Assembly (NCBI GenBank): GCA_942486035.1
Contig: CALNXK010000031.1
Span: 3,676,001 to 3,740,000, forward strand
Origin: Porites lobata
Taxonomy: Eukaryota; Cnidaria; Anthozoa; Scleractinia; Poritidae
Reading direction: 5' to 3'
DNA length: 64,000 nucleotides
The notes below the pieces were generated by a model, which was given only the letters and a program-made list of their open reading frames with translations, searched no databases and had not been told where the DNA came from. Of this stretch, positions 22,890 to 33,649 are shown one piece after another. A program made the translations under genes and the position numbers. The first letter of the stretch is position 1. Each line of letters opens with the position of its first letter.

Positions 22890-24504
22890 AAATAAAAACC
22901 TATAATTTTGGATAAAGGATACAAACAGCTGAAAGAAATCACGAGTATGTCCTGTTGCTTTAAAAATGGCAGGAAACCGAGTTCTGATTTTGCCGATTTT
23001 AGCTGACTAACATGGATTGTTTAGTCTTCCAAAAGGATGCGTAGGTCCCAATCTAAATCTTTCTAAATATTTAATAAACACATATAAAATTGGCGAATCC
23101 CCTATAAAGTCAAACGAGCCGAAAATTTTTACTTCGTTTAATCTGGCTCATTCCCTTTCCAAATCAGTATGCACGGATTTTCCACGACTTGTTTGGACGT
23201 AAATAAAACAAAAACACGCGCAAACTTGATTTTATGTTCAATAATATTTAGCTGTAATCTTGTAGAAAACATCACATGTGAAACTCGATCAAAGTAAAAG
23301 CAATGTTTACCTTTCCCGGTAAATGTTGCTAATAAACACGTGCAAAAAATTAAAGCTGTACAGTATAATGATTTTGCGCAAACCAACTTTTAAACTTTGT
23401 TAGGCTCAATGAAACAGCAGACTGAGGACATATTTACGGATGACACGCAAGCATTCGAACAAACGTGTTCGCCAAGCCTGTTTGGTACGTAAAAAATGGA
23501 GGAAAATTTCCATTTTATTTTCGCCCATTTGGGCGGACTTACGAGGTCAATCTTGCAAAAAGATTCAGAGGTCCCAATGTAAATCTTACTGAACATTAAA
23601 CAGTAATAAATGGACTGTGCCAAAACCAATTTGATTTGAAATTTTATCCGCGCAGTTGTGCGAAAATGTAATTTGAAAGAGCTTAAAATTGGCGAATCCG
23701 CCAAAATCACACGGGACGAAAATTTGCACGCTCGCCAAAGACATTACTAGCTATCCAGAATCATTCATCATGTGAATACAATTCGATCGAATCTCAGACA
23801 ATCTACATAAATCTAAAAACGCTGAAAACTGGCAAGAGGTAGGTAAAATAACTTGCACAAGTTACCCCAAATTTGACACGGGTATTGTTATGCAAATTAG
23901 CCAAAAACGAGGAGATGTATGAAATCATATCAGAAAGGTAATCTGTTGTAGGAATTTGAAAGTAATCGGCTAACCTCGACCCGTGGGCCCTGTCCGATTT
24001 TCTCTGACAGTGACACTTAAATACTTTTACTAGTAGCTTCAAACACTGTAAAATCAAAGGCTGTGAATATGAAATGTTCAGGAAATTTTGGTCCATTGAA
24101 AAGTGGTTAGTGGAGAGATGTATTCTTTTTCTGTTTACTTTTAATTTTTGTAAATGGCTTATTTCCTTTTTTATTATCATTATTATTATACCAGGCGGTT
24201 TGCATATGCATGAGGATTTAAAAATTCAAAGAAGCGTTAAAGCAATACATACAGGATAAATATTCATCACCATCAACATTTTCCTCATGACTTAATTGTT
24301 AACGCAAATACACTCAGTGTCTGCTCACTGTCTGCTCCCGCGTGAAACAGTGGTTTTGTTTTCTTGAGAGTCATCTAGTGTTTTGTTATAGAACAAAGTC
24401 ATGTATTAACCTAAGAAAACTCTATGTCCCTATATTTTGAGAGCAGACGGACGAAGAAAACAACCATGCCATTAACAGCTCATTCGATTCTTTTTTATTG
24501 AAAG
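22890..24504. repeat. Repeat-rich stretch without genes
   Basis: Two related units (about 23035-23130 and 23560-23715) share GGTCCCAATxTAAATCTTxCT and AAATTGGCGAATCC. The second runs into 23685-24025, an inverted copy of 14505-14945. The minus-strand frames here are translations of these repeats. Confidence 0.6.
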
Positions 24505-24705
24505 TATAAAATAAATCATATGTGTGAACTGTCTATACGAGGCAGATACGAAAATGAAAGTAACCCTCGCATGCAGTTAATTGAACCTAAGTGGTTGATA
24601 GAGAACCTGAAAAAATTCAGGTGGGAATCGAACCTGAACTTTGCGATGACCGGACGGAACACTCTACCCACTTGAGCTGATTAAGCCACCTGGGTCACTT
24701 GTTAT
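24505..24705 (-). mobile_element. tRNA-derived SINE
   Basis: On the minus strand the head reads GGCTTAATCAGCTCAAGTGG, then GTAGAGTGTTCC, and after about 30 bp GTTCAGGTTCGATTCCCACC. These are internal RNA polymerase III A-box and B-box equivalents. A non-tRNA tail (GCGAGGGTTACTTTCATTTT ... ATATGATTTATTTTATAC) follows. The tRNA fold is imperfect, so this is a SINE and not a functional tRNA gene. Confidence 0.7.
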
Positions 24706-24940
24706 AGATAACCGATTCCCGGTCAAGTTAATTTTCAAGCGAGCAACTGTTGATAAATTACAAGTATCCATCGTGGGATATAATTCATCAATTATTGCCA
24801 ATATCACCTGACCCTGAAACAGCTAATGAGAGTGAGACATTGACAAACACTTCAACAAGCTATGTAACAATGCAAATTGTTCCTTGTGTTCATAAAAAGC
24901 ATGAATTATAGAACCATTCAAAACTTACTGATTTACTTAC

Positions 24941-25168
24941 AATTTTTCCTTTGATTTGCACTTTAGCTTGTACTCTTTGTTCTGGTGTTCCTCTGACAAT
25001 GAACACTCCGTTGTCGTTACCAACCAGTTTTGCTCCAGTATGAGTGCTGATATCTTTGAGGTTTTTTCTCTTTATGCCAAAAACCAAACCTTTGTATTGT
25101 TCTGGAATTTCCACAAGCTCACTAGACGAAACTTCCTCAGCTTTCAAGTTTCTTTCCTGAACAGCTTG
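24941..25168 (-). CDS. Exon encoding KH domain 3 of a tandem-KH protein
   Basis: The exon opens after TTTTTTACAG and ends at GTAAGT, both in phase 0, giving 76 residues (QAVQERNLKAEE...). It contains a KH module: SSELVEIPEQYKGLVFGI, then KRKNLKDISTHTGAKL, then GVFIVRGTPEQRVQAKVQI. The order of strand, helix, GxxG loop, helix, strand, strand, helix is that of a type I KH RNA-binding domain. The GxxG loop position reads GIKR, so the second glycine is missing and nucleic-acid binding by this copy may be reduced (inference). It is the last recognised exon in the direction of transcription. A downstream exon is implied by the donor but was not found. Confidence 0.75.
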
Positions 25169-25520
25169 CTGTAAAAAAGTGCATTTCTTTACTGAGAATA
25201 TAAATGCGACAGGAAGATTTAAGGTCTACTCGGTAATGCATACTAGATGCTACAATAATTGGTGAAACAAAAGCGGTTGCTACATGCGTGACAGTACTTT
25301 CAGTTGTCATTTACCCTTAAAAAGCGTTTTAATAAATATGGCGGAACGTCTGAGCAGTAAAACAACAGAAACAAAACGTTCACCTAAAACAACAGTAATA
25401 GTTGAGATAAAAAAAATAGACCTCTATTAGCTAATAGTCATACCAGTGTCAGTATTTTGAAGGCGGCTAAGGTGTTGCGCCCAGGTCTACTCTGCTTTCT
25501 GCCCGCTAACACTCAGTGAA

Positions 25521-25562
25521 TCAATGGGTAATGGCAAGGGATCCCTTGCCATTACCCATTGA
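25521..25562. repeat. Perfect 42-bp spacer-free palindrome
   Basis: TCAATGGGTAATGGCAAGGG followed by AT and the exact reverse complement, with no mismatch and no loop. It lies in the intron between KH exons 2 and 3. It could be a fused pair of transposon ends. Confidence 0.9.
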
Positions 25563-26179
25563 AGCATTTCTTAATGTTTAACAAAATACGTTAACCTAAT
25601 CAACAACTCTTACTTTGTAGGTCTATTTGATCACGTTTTTAAGAATATAGCTTCCTTGTGTCCTTGCCGGGAAGGCGAACAATTGTTTTGCTGGGTGCAA
25701 GCCTGTGACAATTACCATTATTTTCACTGCCACACTCAAATCGAAATTAAAATTCACTTGGTCGCATATTTTCGTCAAGGAAACAACACAAACAGCGCCA
25801 TTACCTTACATGGAATACTGCAGGGAAGTGGAAACATGCAGGGCCTTACACGCAGGGCGAACATGTAGGGAAAAAAATCGAAGATACTGTCGTTATGGAG
25901 ATGAGGATATTGAAACTGTAAGAAACACAAATTTGGCACCGACAGTAAGTTTAAGTTACTGTAAGTATATTTCAACCAATAATTAAGTCACTTCTTGTAC
26001 ATTCAAGGCCAACCTTCCCATATTTTGTTTTTTGCTTTTGTTTGTTCGTTTTTTTTCTTTTTCAATATCCACACCTTCCAAAACTTCCTACATTTCAACG
26101 GTTGCGTAGCTGTGAAATTGATGGTCACAATTCATGGGTTAAGATGACTCAACAAATTGGCCTCCTCCCAATGTAATGG

Positions 26180-26345
26180 TCTTCATAAATCAGTTGGTAG
26201 AGCACTGCAGGCCATGGGTTTGAATCCCGTGAAAGTCCCGAAATTTTTTTCGGGTTAATTTGCAATTGCTTAAATTACAATTACCACTGCGACGATCATA
26301 TCTTCATTTAAATTTGTATTTCTGCAGTTCACAGTCTTCATTCCA
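26180..26345 (+). mobile_element. tRNA-derived SINE, plus strand
   Basis: ATCAGTTGGTAGAGCACTGC and GGGTTTGAATCCCGTGAAAG are A-box and B-box equivalents. They are followed by CGGGTTAATTTGCAATTGC and a tail CGATCATATCTTCATTTAAA. The tail organisation resembles the SINE at 24505-24705, so the two may belong to one family inserted in opposite orientations on either side of KH exon 3. Confidence 0.65.
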
Positions 26346-26379
26346 AAAGTTGTTTCACATTTGTAATTTATTAACTTAC

Positions 26380-26580
26380 CACTTTTTCTAAGATGAGCCG
26401 CCTGGCGCATGCTCGTTGCTCTTGGTTACCACTGATTGTAAACCCTTCCTCCTCCATGGTCTGGGAAACTCTTGCTCCAGACTTTTGACTGATTTCTTTT
26501 ATCACAACGCCACCAGTTCCAATCACGTACCTCTTCAAGTTTCTTGGCACCTCAACAAATTCACTCTTTCTCCTTTGCTC
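26380..26580 (-). CDS. Exon encoding KH domain 2 of a tandem-KH protein
   Basis: The exon is 201 bp (67 codons), opens after GGTAAG and ends at GTAAGT, phase 0 at both ends. It encodes EQRRKSEFVEVPRNLKRY, VIGTGGVVIKEISQKSGARV, EEEGFTISGNQEQRACARRL and ILEKV. This is a complete type I KH domain with an intact GxxG loop (GTGG), so it is the module best placed to bind single-stranded RNA or DNA. It is clearly a duplicate of the exon at 30574-30781 (shared EEEGFTISGNQEQR). Phase 0 boundaries make the module addable or removable without a frame change. Confidence 0.85.
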
Positions 26581-26814
26581 CTTACCAGTAAATAAAAAGT
26601 AAATTACCATTCTGCCCGGCGTCGACAAAACCTGGATCAGATCAACCGCTATAACCGTATCCCTAACCATTTGTAATTTGATGACTTACGGAGGTTTACC
26701 CGAGCCAGGTTTTGTTGTTGTTGTCTACGGGTGCCAGTGTTTTAACAAATCAGAGCTGGCGGCCAAGGTGACCTGCACATTAGACGACGTGACAGGTCCT
26801 TTCATTATATCTTT

Positions 26815-26950
26815 AAAAAATGGATCATTGGTTTATGCAATTAAAGAGTTTTGATTGGCTAAGCGATCACGGGGTATAAAAAACTGAATCATCGGATAAT
26901 GCAGTTCTTGAGTTTGATTGGCTTAGCCATCACAGCATATGAGCCATTAT
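26815..26950. repeat. Imperfect tandem duplication of about 65 bp
   Basis: TTTTGATTGGCTAAGCGATCAC and TTTGATTGGCTTAGCCATCAC, with their upstream TGCAATTAAAGAG/TGCAGTTCTTGAG words, form two diverged units. Confidence 0.6.
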
Positions 26951-28668
26951 ACCATGCTCTATAAATATGTTAAGTTTACGCGTCAGTTCAAGATTAGAAG
27001 CATGCTGAAGTTCTTTTTCTCAGAGGGAAGAAATGGCGACCGGAGAAAATTCTTAGACTGCTCGAAATGCAATTTCGTCGGAAAATACAACAAAAGACCC
27101 AAAAGTATAAACAGTATGACATGATGATTTTTTGAAAATACATGAAAAACATCTCGACCGGCTACGAAAGAAGTCAAGCGTGTTTGGTAAATTTCTTGGC
27201 GATCACGAAGCCACTCGCCGAAGTATATCTCCGCCCTGTTCATCCGACAAACAGAATATACACCACAACCGACAACAGTCGAACCTCCATGTGGGACCAC
27301 CTCTCGTAAGAAAGCACCTCCCTATAAGCGACAACTTACCTTTAACTCCTCGCCAATAGATGAGCTTAGGATAGGTGCCTCAAGCAAAACTAAAGTAATA
27401 CGTAAAAGCACTGCAATTTAAAGGGGCCGCCGGCATCCCCGTAGAACACGTGCTTGAAAGAGTAAAGCCGCTGGTTGCATCGGCTCAAGTGGAACCTTAC
27501 CTAACATAAATTTAGCCACAAAAAAACAACAACATTTTTCCAGTTAAATCACTACAGTTGGAACCTCTCGTAACCGCAACCACTTTTTAGGATGACGGTT
27601 TTAGAATTTTTCTTTGTTCTTAACCTCTTGTAAGCGACCACTTGACGCATGGTTTAAGTCTATGTTCGCTGTATGTGCAACACTAATCAGAGTATACGAT
27701 AAACTTTTAGTGACAAGATCGAACTACACATATTGTACCTTAGAAATTTCCTGCAATTAATTCTTCCACAACGTCTGTGTTTAAAGCCCTTCTCGGAGGA
27801 GACCCCCTATGGTTCGCCTCTCGGAAGCGACTACCTCCCATAGGTGACAACTGAATCTTTGCATTTTGGACGGTTATTTACTGCTGGAAGTAGCTGCAAG
27901 TGAAGGCTATGAACCCATCCACTACACAAATCCGGCATCTATAGATTCTGTTCTCAAACGGCAAAGCTTCAAACAACTTCATGACAAGCTTTGCACGAGC
28001 TCTCTGCATGGCGACCGCGTGAATAGCTTCCTTCAATTACTACACCAGATATCCAAATTCACAATAATTTCGATGGTTGCATTGAAAAATTATCTTTGTT
28101 AACATTATCTGCGATTTTTTTTCTCTGTCAAGCAGAGTACAGAGCGAGAATCCTGATGAGTTGTTAGGTGTTCACCGTAATTTTTTCTTTTCACTGTGTT
28201 CTCGTTGACCAAATGTGACAGTTTTGATAGATGTGTGACAAATGAGAACCGGAAGCCCCTTGTCTCTTCCGGTTGGCCTTGGAAAAGTCGGGAAGATTTA
28301 TTGATGTTTTCTGGACGTCGGTTTTTCAGTAACAAAACAGTTATACCTCACGCTTGTTGAATATGATTGATTATGGCCAAATCGGCTAGGGCCTCGTTGG
28401 CTATCTACGAGTGGTCCACTTACAAAGAACACCTAAGTGGCTACACTAACTTGCGATTTTGTAAGTACACTTCAGTGTCGTTTTTGCAAAAAGAAACGCG
28501 GGTGCAGGCCCCATATCTTCACTGAAGTTAATGAGCTTTTTTGGGAGGGGGAAAAGTGGAAGAGAAGGCTTTTTGCTTTATTTAATACTTGTGATGCACT
28601 TTGTTAACCACCCACTCACTTCACGTTTTCTGAAAAACGCCGTTGAGAAAATGGACAACACTGTAAAA
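26951..28668. other. No gene; scattered copies of a CTCGTAAGCGACCACC-like word
   Basis: Variants of the motif (CTCTCGTAAGAAAGCACCTC, CTCTCGTAACCGCAACCAC, CTCTTGTAAGCGACCACTTG, CTCTCGGAAGCGACTACCTC) occur at about 27300, 27555, 27622 and 27815, each with a partner word such as CCATAGGTGACAAC. This is a decayed periodic repeat of uncertain origin. A related word lies at 46668-46687. The frame at 27866-28102 (78 codons) has no recognisable homology. Confidence 0.5.
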
Positions 28669-28926
28669 TAAATAAATAATAATAATTTAGAGGTAGCACA
28701 TGCACGAAGTGGTTCTTCGTCTACTTGATTCCTGGTCGAATTGGAATTTGGAAATGTTGGTTTTTGAGAAGGGAGGAAAACTGGAGTACCCGGAGAAAAA
28801 CTCCTTGGAGGAAAGGAGAGAACCAACAACAAACTCAACCCACATATGGCTTCGACACTGGGATTTGAACCCGGGCCACAATGGTGGGAGGTGAGTGCTC
28901 TCACCACTGCGCCATCCCTTGCTCCT
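28669..28926 (-). mobile_element. Full-length tRNA-derived SINE
   Basis: On the minus strand it reads GGGATGGCGCAGTGGTGAGA (A box), then GGCCCGGGTTCAAATCCCAG (B box), then a body with TTGTTGTTGGTTCTCTCCTT and GAGTTTTTCTCCGGGTACTC. It ends in AATTATTATTATTTATTTA. The same family is present at 35882-36065. The frames called on both strands are accidental. Confidence 0.85.
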
Positions 28927-30573
28927 CAAAATAACCATAACATACTGTATTTCAACGCATGTCAACAAACTTGAAGAGTTCCACTCATTTAGATGTATTA
29001 AATCAATTTTTGATACCTAACACCATCCGTATTGAGCCAGTGATATTATCAGTTTAAATGGATTGCAACAATTACGAAAGAGGTCAGCACTCAATTTTTG
29101 TCAAACATATTCGGTTTCATTGCTGTCTTCGTACACTCCTCGGTAAGGTTGTTGTCGCTGGTAGTTTCCCCGATTCATTTAACAGAAGCTGAAAAGTATT
29201 TGAAACTACTACATTTTCCCTACACTTTTTGATAGTTAACTTTGAAAACGGTGAGGCATTGATAACGTAGCTCTTATAATAAAAATTTAGGATACACGGG
29301 TCCAACCTTAGGGCAATTCTCTGAATCTTTTAGAATCTTTTAAAGTAGTCGTATTGTCGTTATTTAGGATGCATTTGTATTATCTGCTCAGAGTGAGCTT
29401 ATGAAATGCTCCAGTACGTAGTATATGATCAATTGTTGCTGTCTTAAGACTGAATGCACTCTTCATTTTCTGTAAAATGATATTTTTTCATATTTTTCCA
29501 CGAAACTATAAAAACATTGATTTCGTGTGTTTGTGGCATACATTAACGCGTACCCTCCGCGATCAGTTTAAACAACATGTTAATAAATAAACCTAGCGTA
29601 TAAAACCATTTTACGCTATTTTAAAGCAGCTGACCATTGCTGCGATGCATTTCTTCTTTCATAAGTAAAACCGTGTGTTGGAAATCAAGCCAAAGAAATT
29701 CGTTGCTTTGGAAAAAAATCAGGAACAGTAACTTTTGGTGTTGAGTCTCACAGCCTTTAAAAGTCAAGAAAATCTACCGCTGAAAAACCTACAACTGAAA
29801 ACCTGCGTAGTTAACGTGCGACTTTTGTCATGGAGAACGTTTTTAGTGGGAAAGTATAGTATTTAACAACGAAATGGCTTTCAAAAGGACTGTAATTTTG
29901 CGGAGTTTTTAATTTCCCGCCATCAGATTTGATGCGCTCAAACATTTGTCGTTCAGCGGATGCACGCATACGCATGCATGCTCTGAGCAAGAACACCATC
30001 TAAACAAGCAGAGGGCTGGCAGCCGTTTCGTCAGCTTCGCCTGCAGCTTAGGTGGATGGTAAACTCTGCCCGCCGTTTCAAACCATTGTTAGAAAGATAT
30101 TTTTCTTTCGATTTCTTTCCAATTCTTGACAGATCATCTACAGTAAGAAAATACAACAATAACAACAACGTAACGGCAGAAGAAAACTTTCTTATTTAAA
30201 TTTTCCTGCCTAAGCAAGGTGAGATCCCGCCAACTACCAGGTCAAATGAGGCCACCTGAAGAGAATACAGAGCTCTTTGTTAAGGAATGTTAGCATTTGA
30301 GTCAGTTTATTTCACAGACAACATGCATTTCAAGTGTCATTTATTCATGATAATTTTTAATAAACAAACAGACATGCATGGCGGCCATATCATGTTGTGA
30401 CCAGTGTTGATTTTCAAAATTACGTTGGAAATCGTATCTCTGCAATAAATTTGGTCAACAGCACATTGGTATTTCCGACAAGAGTAATCACTATATAAAA
30501 GTAGACAAAGCGGGGGTGAGTTTCGCCACCGTCTTTCGTTCAAGAATTTTCACATTTTTCTGTACCTACTTAC
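28927..30573. other. Intron or intergenic sequence, no gene recognised
   Basis: This is AT-rich sequence with no repeat family that recurs in the window. It lies between KH exons 1 and 2 and is most simply intron. Confidence 0.45.
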
Positions 30574-30781
30574 CACTTTTTGTAAGATGAGCTTTTTGGC
30601 ACATTCTCTTTGCTCTTGATTACCACTGATTGTAAACCCTTCCTCCTCCTTGCTCTGTGTACTAACTGTTGCTCCCGACTTATCCATGATTTCGTTTATC
30701 ACACGGCGACCCCTTCCAATGACGTACCCCTTCAAATCTCTTGCGACTTTAACAAACTCACTCTTCTGACTTTTGTCCATG
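30574..30781 (-). CDS. Exon encoding KH domain 1 of a tandem-KH protein
   Basis: The exon ends in phase 0 at AAAGTG/GTAAGT, exactly as the exon at 26380-26580 does. It encodes KSQKSEFVKVARDLKGYV, IGRGRRVINEIMDKSGATV, EEEGFTISGNQEQRECAKKL and ILQKV. This is a type I KH domain, but the loop reads GRGR instead of GxxG. The 5' boundary is uncertain: TTTTCAG near 30800 and AG dinucleotides nearer the KSEF codons are all possible acceptors and I chose a start near MDKSQK. The three KH exons probably belong to one minus-strand gene, in the order 30.6, 26.4, 24.9 kb. Confidence 0.75.
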
Positions 30782-31136
30782 AAATCAGTGTAAGGTAAGC
30801 TGAAAAGCCAGAATACAAATGTCTTTTTCAAAAGACGGATTTTATCTGAAGATTTTTTTGTTCAGCAAATTTACAATTCTCTTACGTATTCTTAGTGCTT
30901 TAAGTATTGATGTGGCTCTCTAATATAGGGGATCGTTTACTTTTTTAATTACCTGCTGAAAGAACTATTATCCAGCACATCGTTTTATTTATAACTGCTT
31001 CTTATTATAAATGTGATAAAAGTACATCCTCTCACTTCTTAAGCCCCATAAACTACATTATTATTCATTTAAAATATTTCCCCGTTTCTGATTGGCTAAA
31101 ACCACACGCATAATTCACCATAACCAGCTACTGTTG

Positions 31137-31672
31137 ACCAAATTTGGCAAGAATTTTGTCGTATTGAACCGATGACGTCAAAATAACGTCAAAAGTGCAG
31201 CCTGGTTGCTGGTTGTTGAACCGTTAACCGAGAAAACCCGGGGACGAGGTTCAGTTGTTTACGTAGTGTGAACAAAATGGCTGAACAGTTGGCAGAACAT
31301 TTTACTCGTTTCGCGGCGAAATATTGTCTATAAACATGGTAAGAACAACATGAAGACGGACGACATCTGCTATTTGAAGTATATTTGTAGACCTGAACAG
31401 GTCTTTATCTACTAAACTTCGCTATAAAGATGCATTTTCGATATGAACTTACATCGACCTAGGTTAGCATTTTTTAGCTTGTTTTTAAACTTGGAATTTT
31501 TTTGAAGGAATAGTTAAACAATTATTGAATTCGGCTTTTGTAGGATATGAACAATTCTGCAGATCTCGGAGGGTGTTATCCACTATCCTTGATCTGCAGA
31601 ATTCTTCATATCCTACTCAGCCTCATTCAATAATTTCTAACTAATGACATACCGTTTTTAGTCTTGTGCAAG
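31137..31672 (+). repeat. Dispersed repeat with foldback centre, copy 1
   Basis: It matches 36983-37552 in the same orientation: CAAATTTGG..GAATTTTGT, a start-codon region (AAAATGGCTGAACAGTTG), TAAACATGG..AAGA..GAAGACG, and a palindromic block (GGCTTTTGTAGGATATGAAC ... CTTCATATCCTACTCAGCC). The frame after the ATG is soon closed in this copy. Confidence 0.75.
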
Positions 31673-32714
31673 AAGTGAGTTTACAGTTTTTTTAAAATAG
31701 TGTAATTATGTCTAGCAATTGTGTTGATAGGAGATGCATCATGAGATGGAGGTCCTGTTCCATTTAATAGATCCCAACGAAATCAAGAAATCATTGAAAG
31801 TGACATGAACAAAGCGTCAAATATGAGTGTTCACTTGCGCTGGAATGTACACCCGGGATGGAGAAAAGTGGTAACAGTGTGAAATAAAACAGAGCTTCAG
31901 AAAATTCTTTAACTAAAAATATTCATGTTTAAAACCCTCAAAAAAAGATCATTGCAGACTAATGTTTGGTAACGTTGAAGTGACTGAGTTGACGAGTTTT
32001 AAGGACGTAGATACATGCCCACTACGCAAATATACGTCCCGCTAAGTATGAAAAGAAACCCAATTGTATATTCCTCGTTCAAAAAAGTGCCCGAACGCCG
32101 CACCAAAAGTTACAAATTCAAGTCCCACTATTGTGTAACAAGCAAACTTTTGTACTACGTAGTGGTACCACGCTGAGTGCGGAACGAAGTCGATGCCTCG
32201 AAGACATTTTAGCCGCTAGGTTTATCTGCAATCACCACAGTCTCAGCTGACTCAGGGACAAAATGATGTACATTAAAACAAATAGGCTCCTTACACTTAC
32301 TAATAGTCGTTATCATGGCTAATTATATCACAGAAATGGGAAAGCTCGCAGAAATCGAGGTGTTTAATTGTGTTAAAAAGCAACAGTGGTTGATGCATCG
32401 ACCAAAATATAACTTACCTGCCTTGCTGTCGATCATAACCGTTGCTGGCCATAATTTAATACTAGATGTAGTTAAGAACTATTGCTCCATTTGAGAAAGA
32501 AACGATTAAGAGGAGCAATAGTGAGGAGAAGTCCCGGAAAAAGCTAAGTGAAGTACTTCCGTAATGCAAAAGAGAAACTAACAGCCTTTGCTCGGACCAC
32601 GTGACCCGAAACGCATGGGCAACGGGTAATGCGTCCATGTAAGACGCACCAGGCGTCTCGAATGCAGAAAATCATCTGCTGTAGTTAACACAAAACAACA
32701 CACGTTTCACCGGT
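31673..32714. other. No gene recognised
   Basis: There are no frames of note and no repeat that recurs elsewhere in the window. It lies within or upstream of the KH gene. Confidence 0.4.
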
Positions 32715-32885
32715 AGTTTCGAAAACGAAGCACTCGAAAATGAAGACCGAAGCACGAAGCACCCAAATCTCGAAAGCGAAACACCCAAAACTCGGAAACG
32801 GAGCACTTAAGACTCGAAAAGGAAGCACCCAAAACTCGAAACGAAGCACCCAAAACTCCAAAATGAAGCACCCAAATCTCTAAAC
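32715..32885. repeat. Minisatellite of about 23-27 bp units
   Basis: About seven diverged copies of AAAACTCGAAAACGAAGCACCC occur. The minus-strand frame over it (FGVLGASF.VLGASFSSL-like repeats) is a translation of the array and not a gene. Confidence 0.8.
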
Positions 32886-33429
32886 CACTGTAGGTTGAAG
32901 GACTACAACTTAAATGTCTTGCACGGCGCAAGCCAAACGAGGTGGAGGCAACCGATGCGTCCGCACCTCCAAAGGTCCACCAATCCATTCCATGGTTTTA
33001 TTTTAAGCCCGCGAACTGTTTAACTGAACGTTTCTAGATAGCAAGCAGTCTTGTATTATTAGTCTCGCGGTACTTGATACATCTTATCTTAATATGCATT
33101 TTTTCGGTACACGCGCTTGTTTATTACGACATATTGGGTGTCTATGACACTGCGTGTATGATGCCCTGATCAGACCGAGGAAGAAAACGGGTAATTAGGG
33201 CCTGGGACGAACCAGGCTCTAAAATAAAGGGAGCAAAAAAAATCAAAGGCTCCTTGGAGCGAGCTCATGGATGAATTGAATCGTAAACGAGCATGAGTGC
33301 AAAGTGCCACTGCTCTTGAATTTCGTGATCGAGTTTCGTTATTGCTGACAACCGAATGTTGAAGATTATCACCTCTGTATTTATAGTAACTAGAAGGCTT
33401 GAGAAACGTTCCGTTTTGAAATTCATTTG

Positions 33430-33649
33430 TTTTAAACTGCTTGGGCACTGTAACATATTCACTTTCCTCCTTAGTTTTTTTATATTTCATGACTTTCTCG
33501 GTGTGTTGGTTACTTGATAGATCATGTTTACATTCTTTAGCATTTGGTTTTTGGCATCTGATTTTTGGCATACAGTGTCGGTTTTGAAAAGCATTTCGTA
33601 TTTCGTCAGCATTTCTTCGGTAACTTTTTGGCATCTCTATAGTACTCAC
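33430..33649 (-). CDS. Possible 5' exon of the KH gene with a broken KH start
   Basis: An open frame on the minus strand runs MPKSYRRNADEIRNAFQNR ... KKTKEESEYVTVPKQFK and continues to 33170. The ESEYVTVPKQFK segment aligns with the first strand of the other KH modules (KSEFVEVPRNLK, KSEFVKVARDLK, SSELVEIPEQYK). After it the sequence (TNEFQNGTFLKPSSYYKYR) no longer resembles KH, and the loop and helices are absent. Either a splice site follows that I cannot place, or this is a decayed fourth module. A GTGAGT donor-like word at the very start of the frame adds doubt about its 5' boundary. Confidence 0.4.

Noticed and set aside
24600..24700. A tRNA gene on the minus strand
   Set aside because: A- and B-box-like words are present, but the cloverleaf is imperfect and a SINE tail follows.
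28860..28926. A tRNA gene on the minus strand
   Set aside because: The same sequence recurs with the same non-tRNA body at 35882-36065, so it is a SINE head.
32707..32988. 93-codon minus-strand frame with repeated VLGASF
   Set aside because: It is a translation of the 23-27-bp minisatellite.
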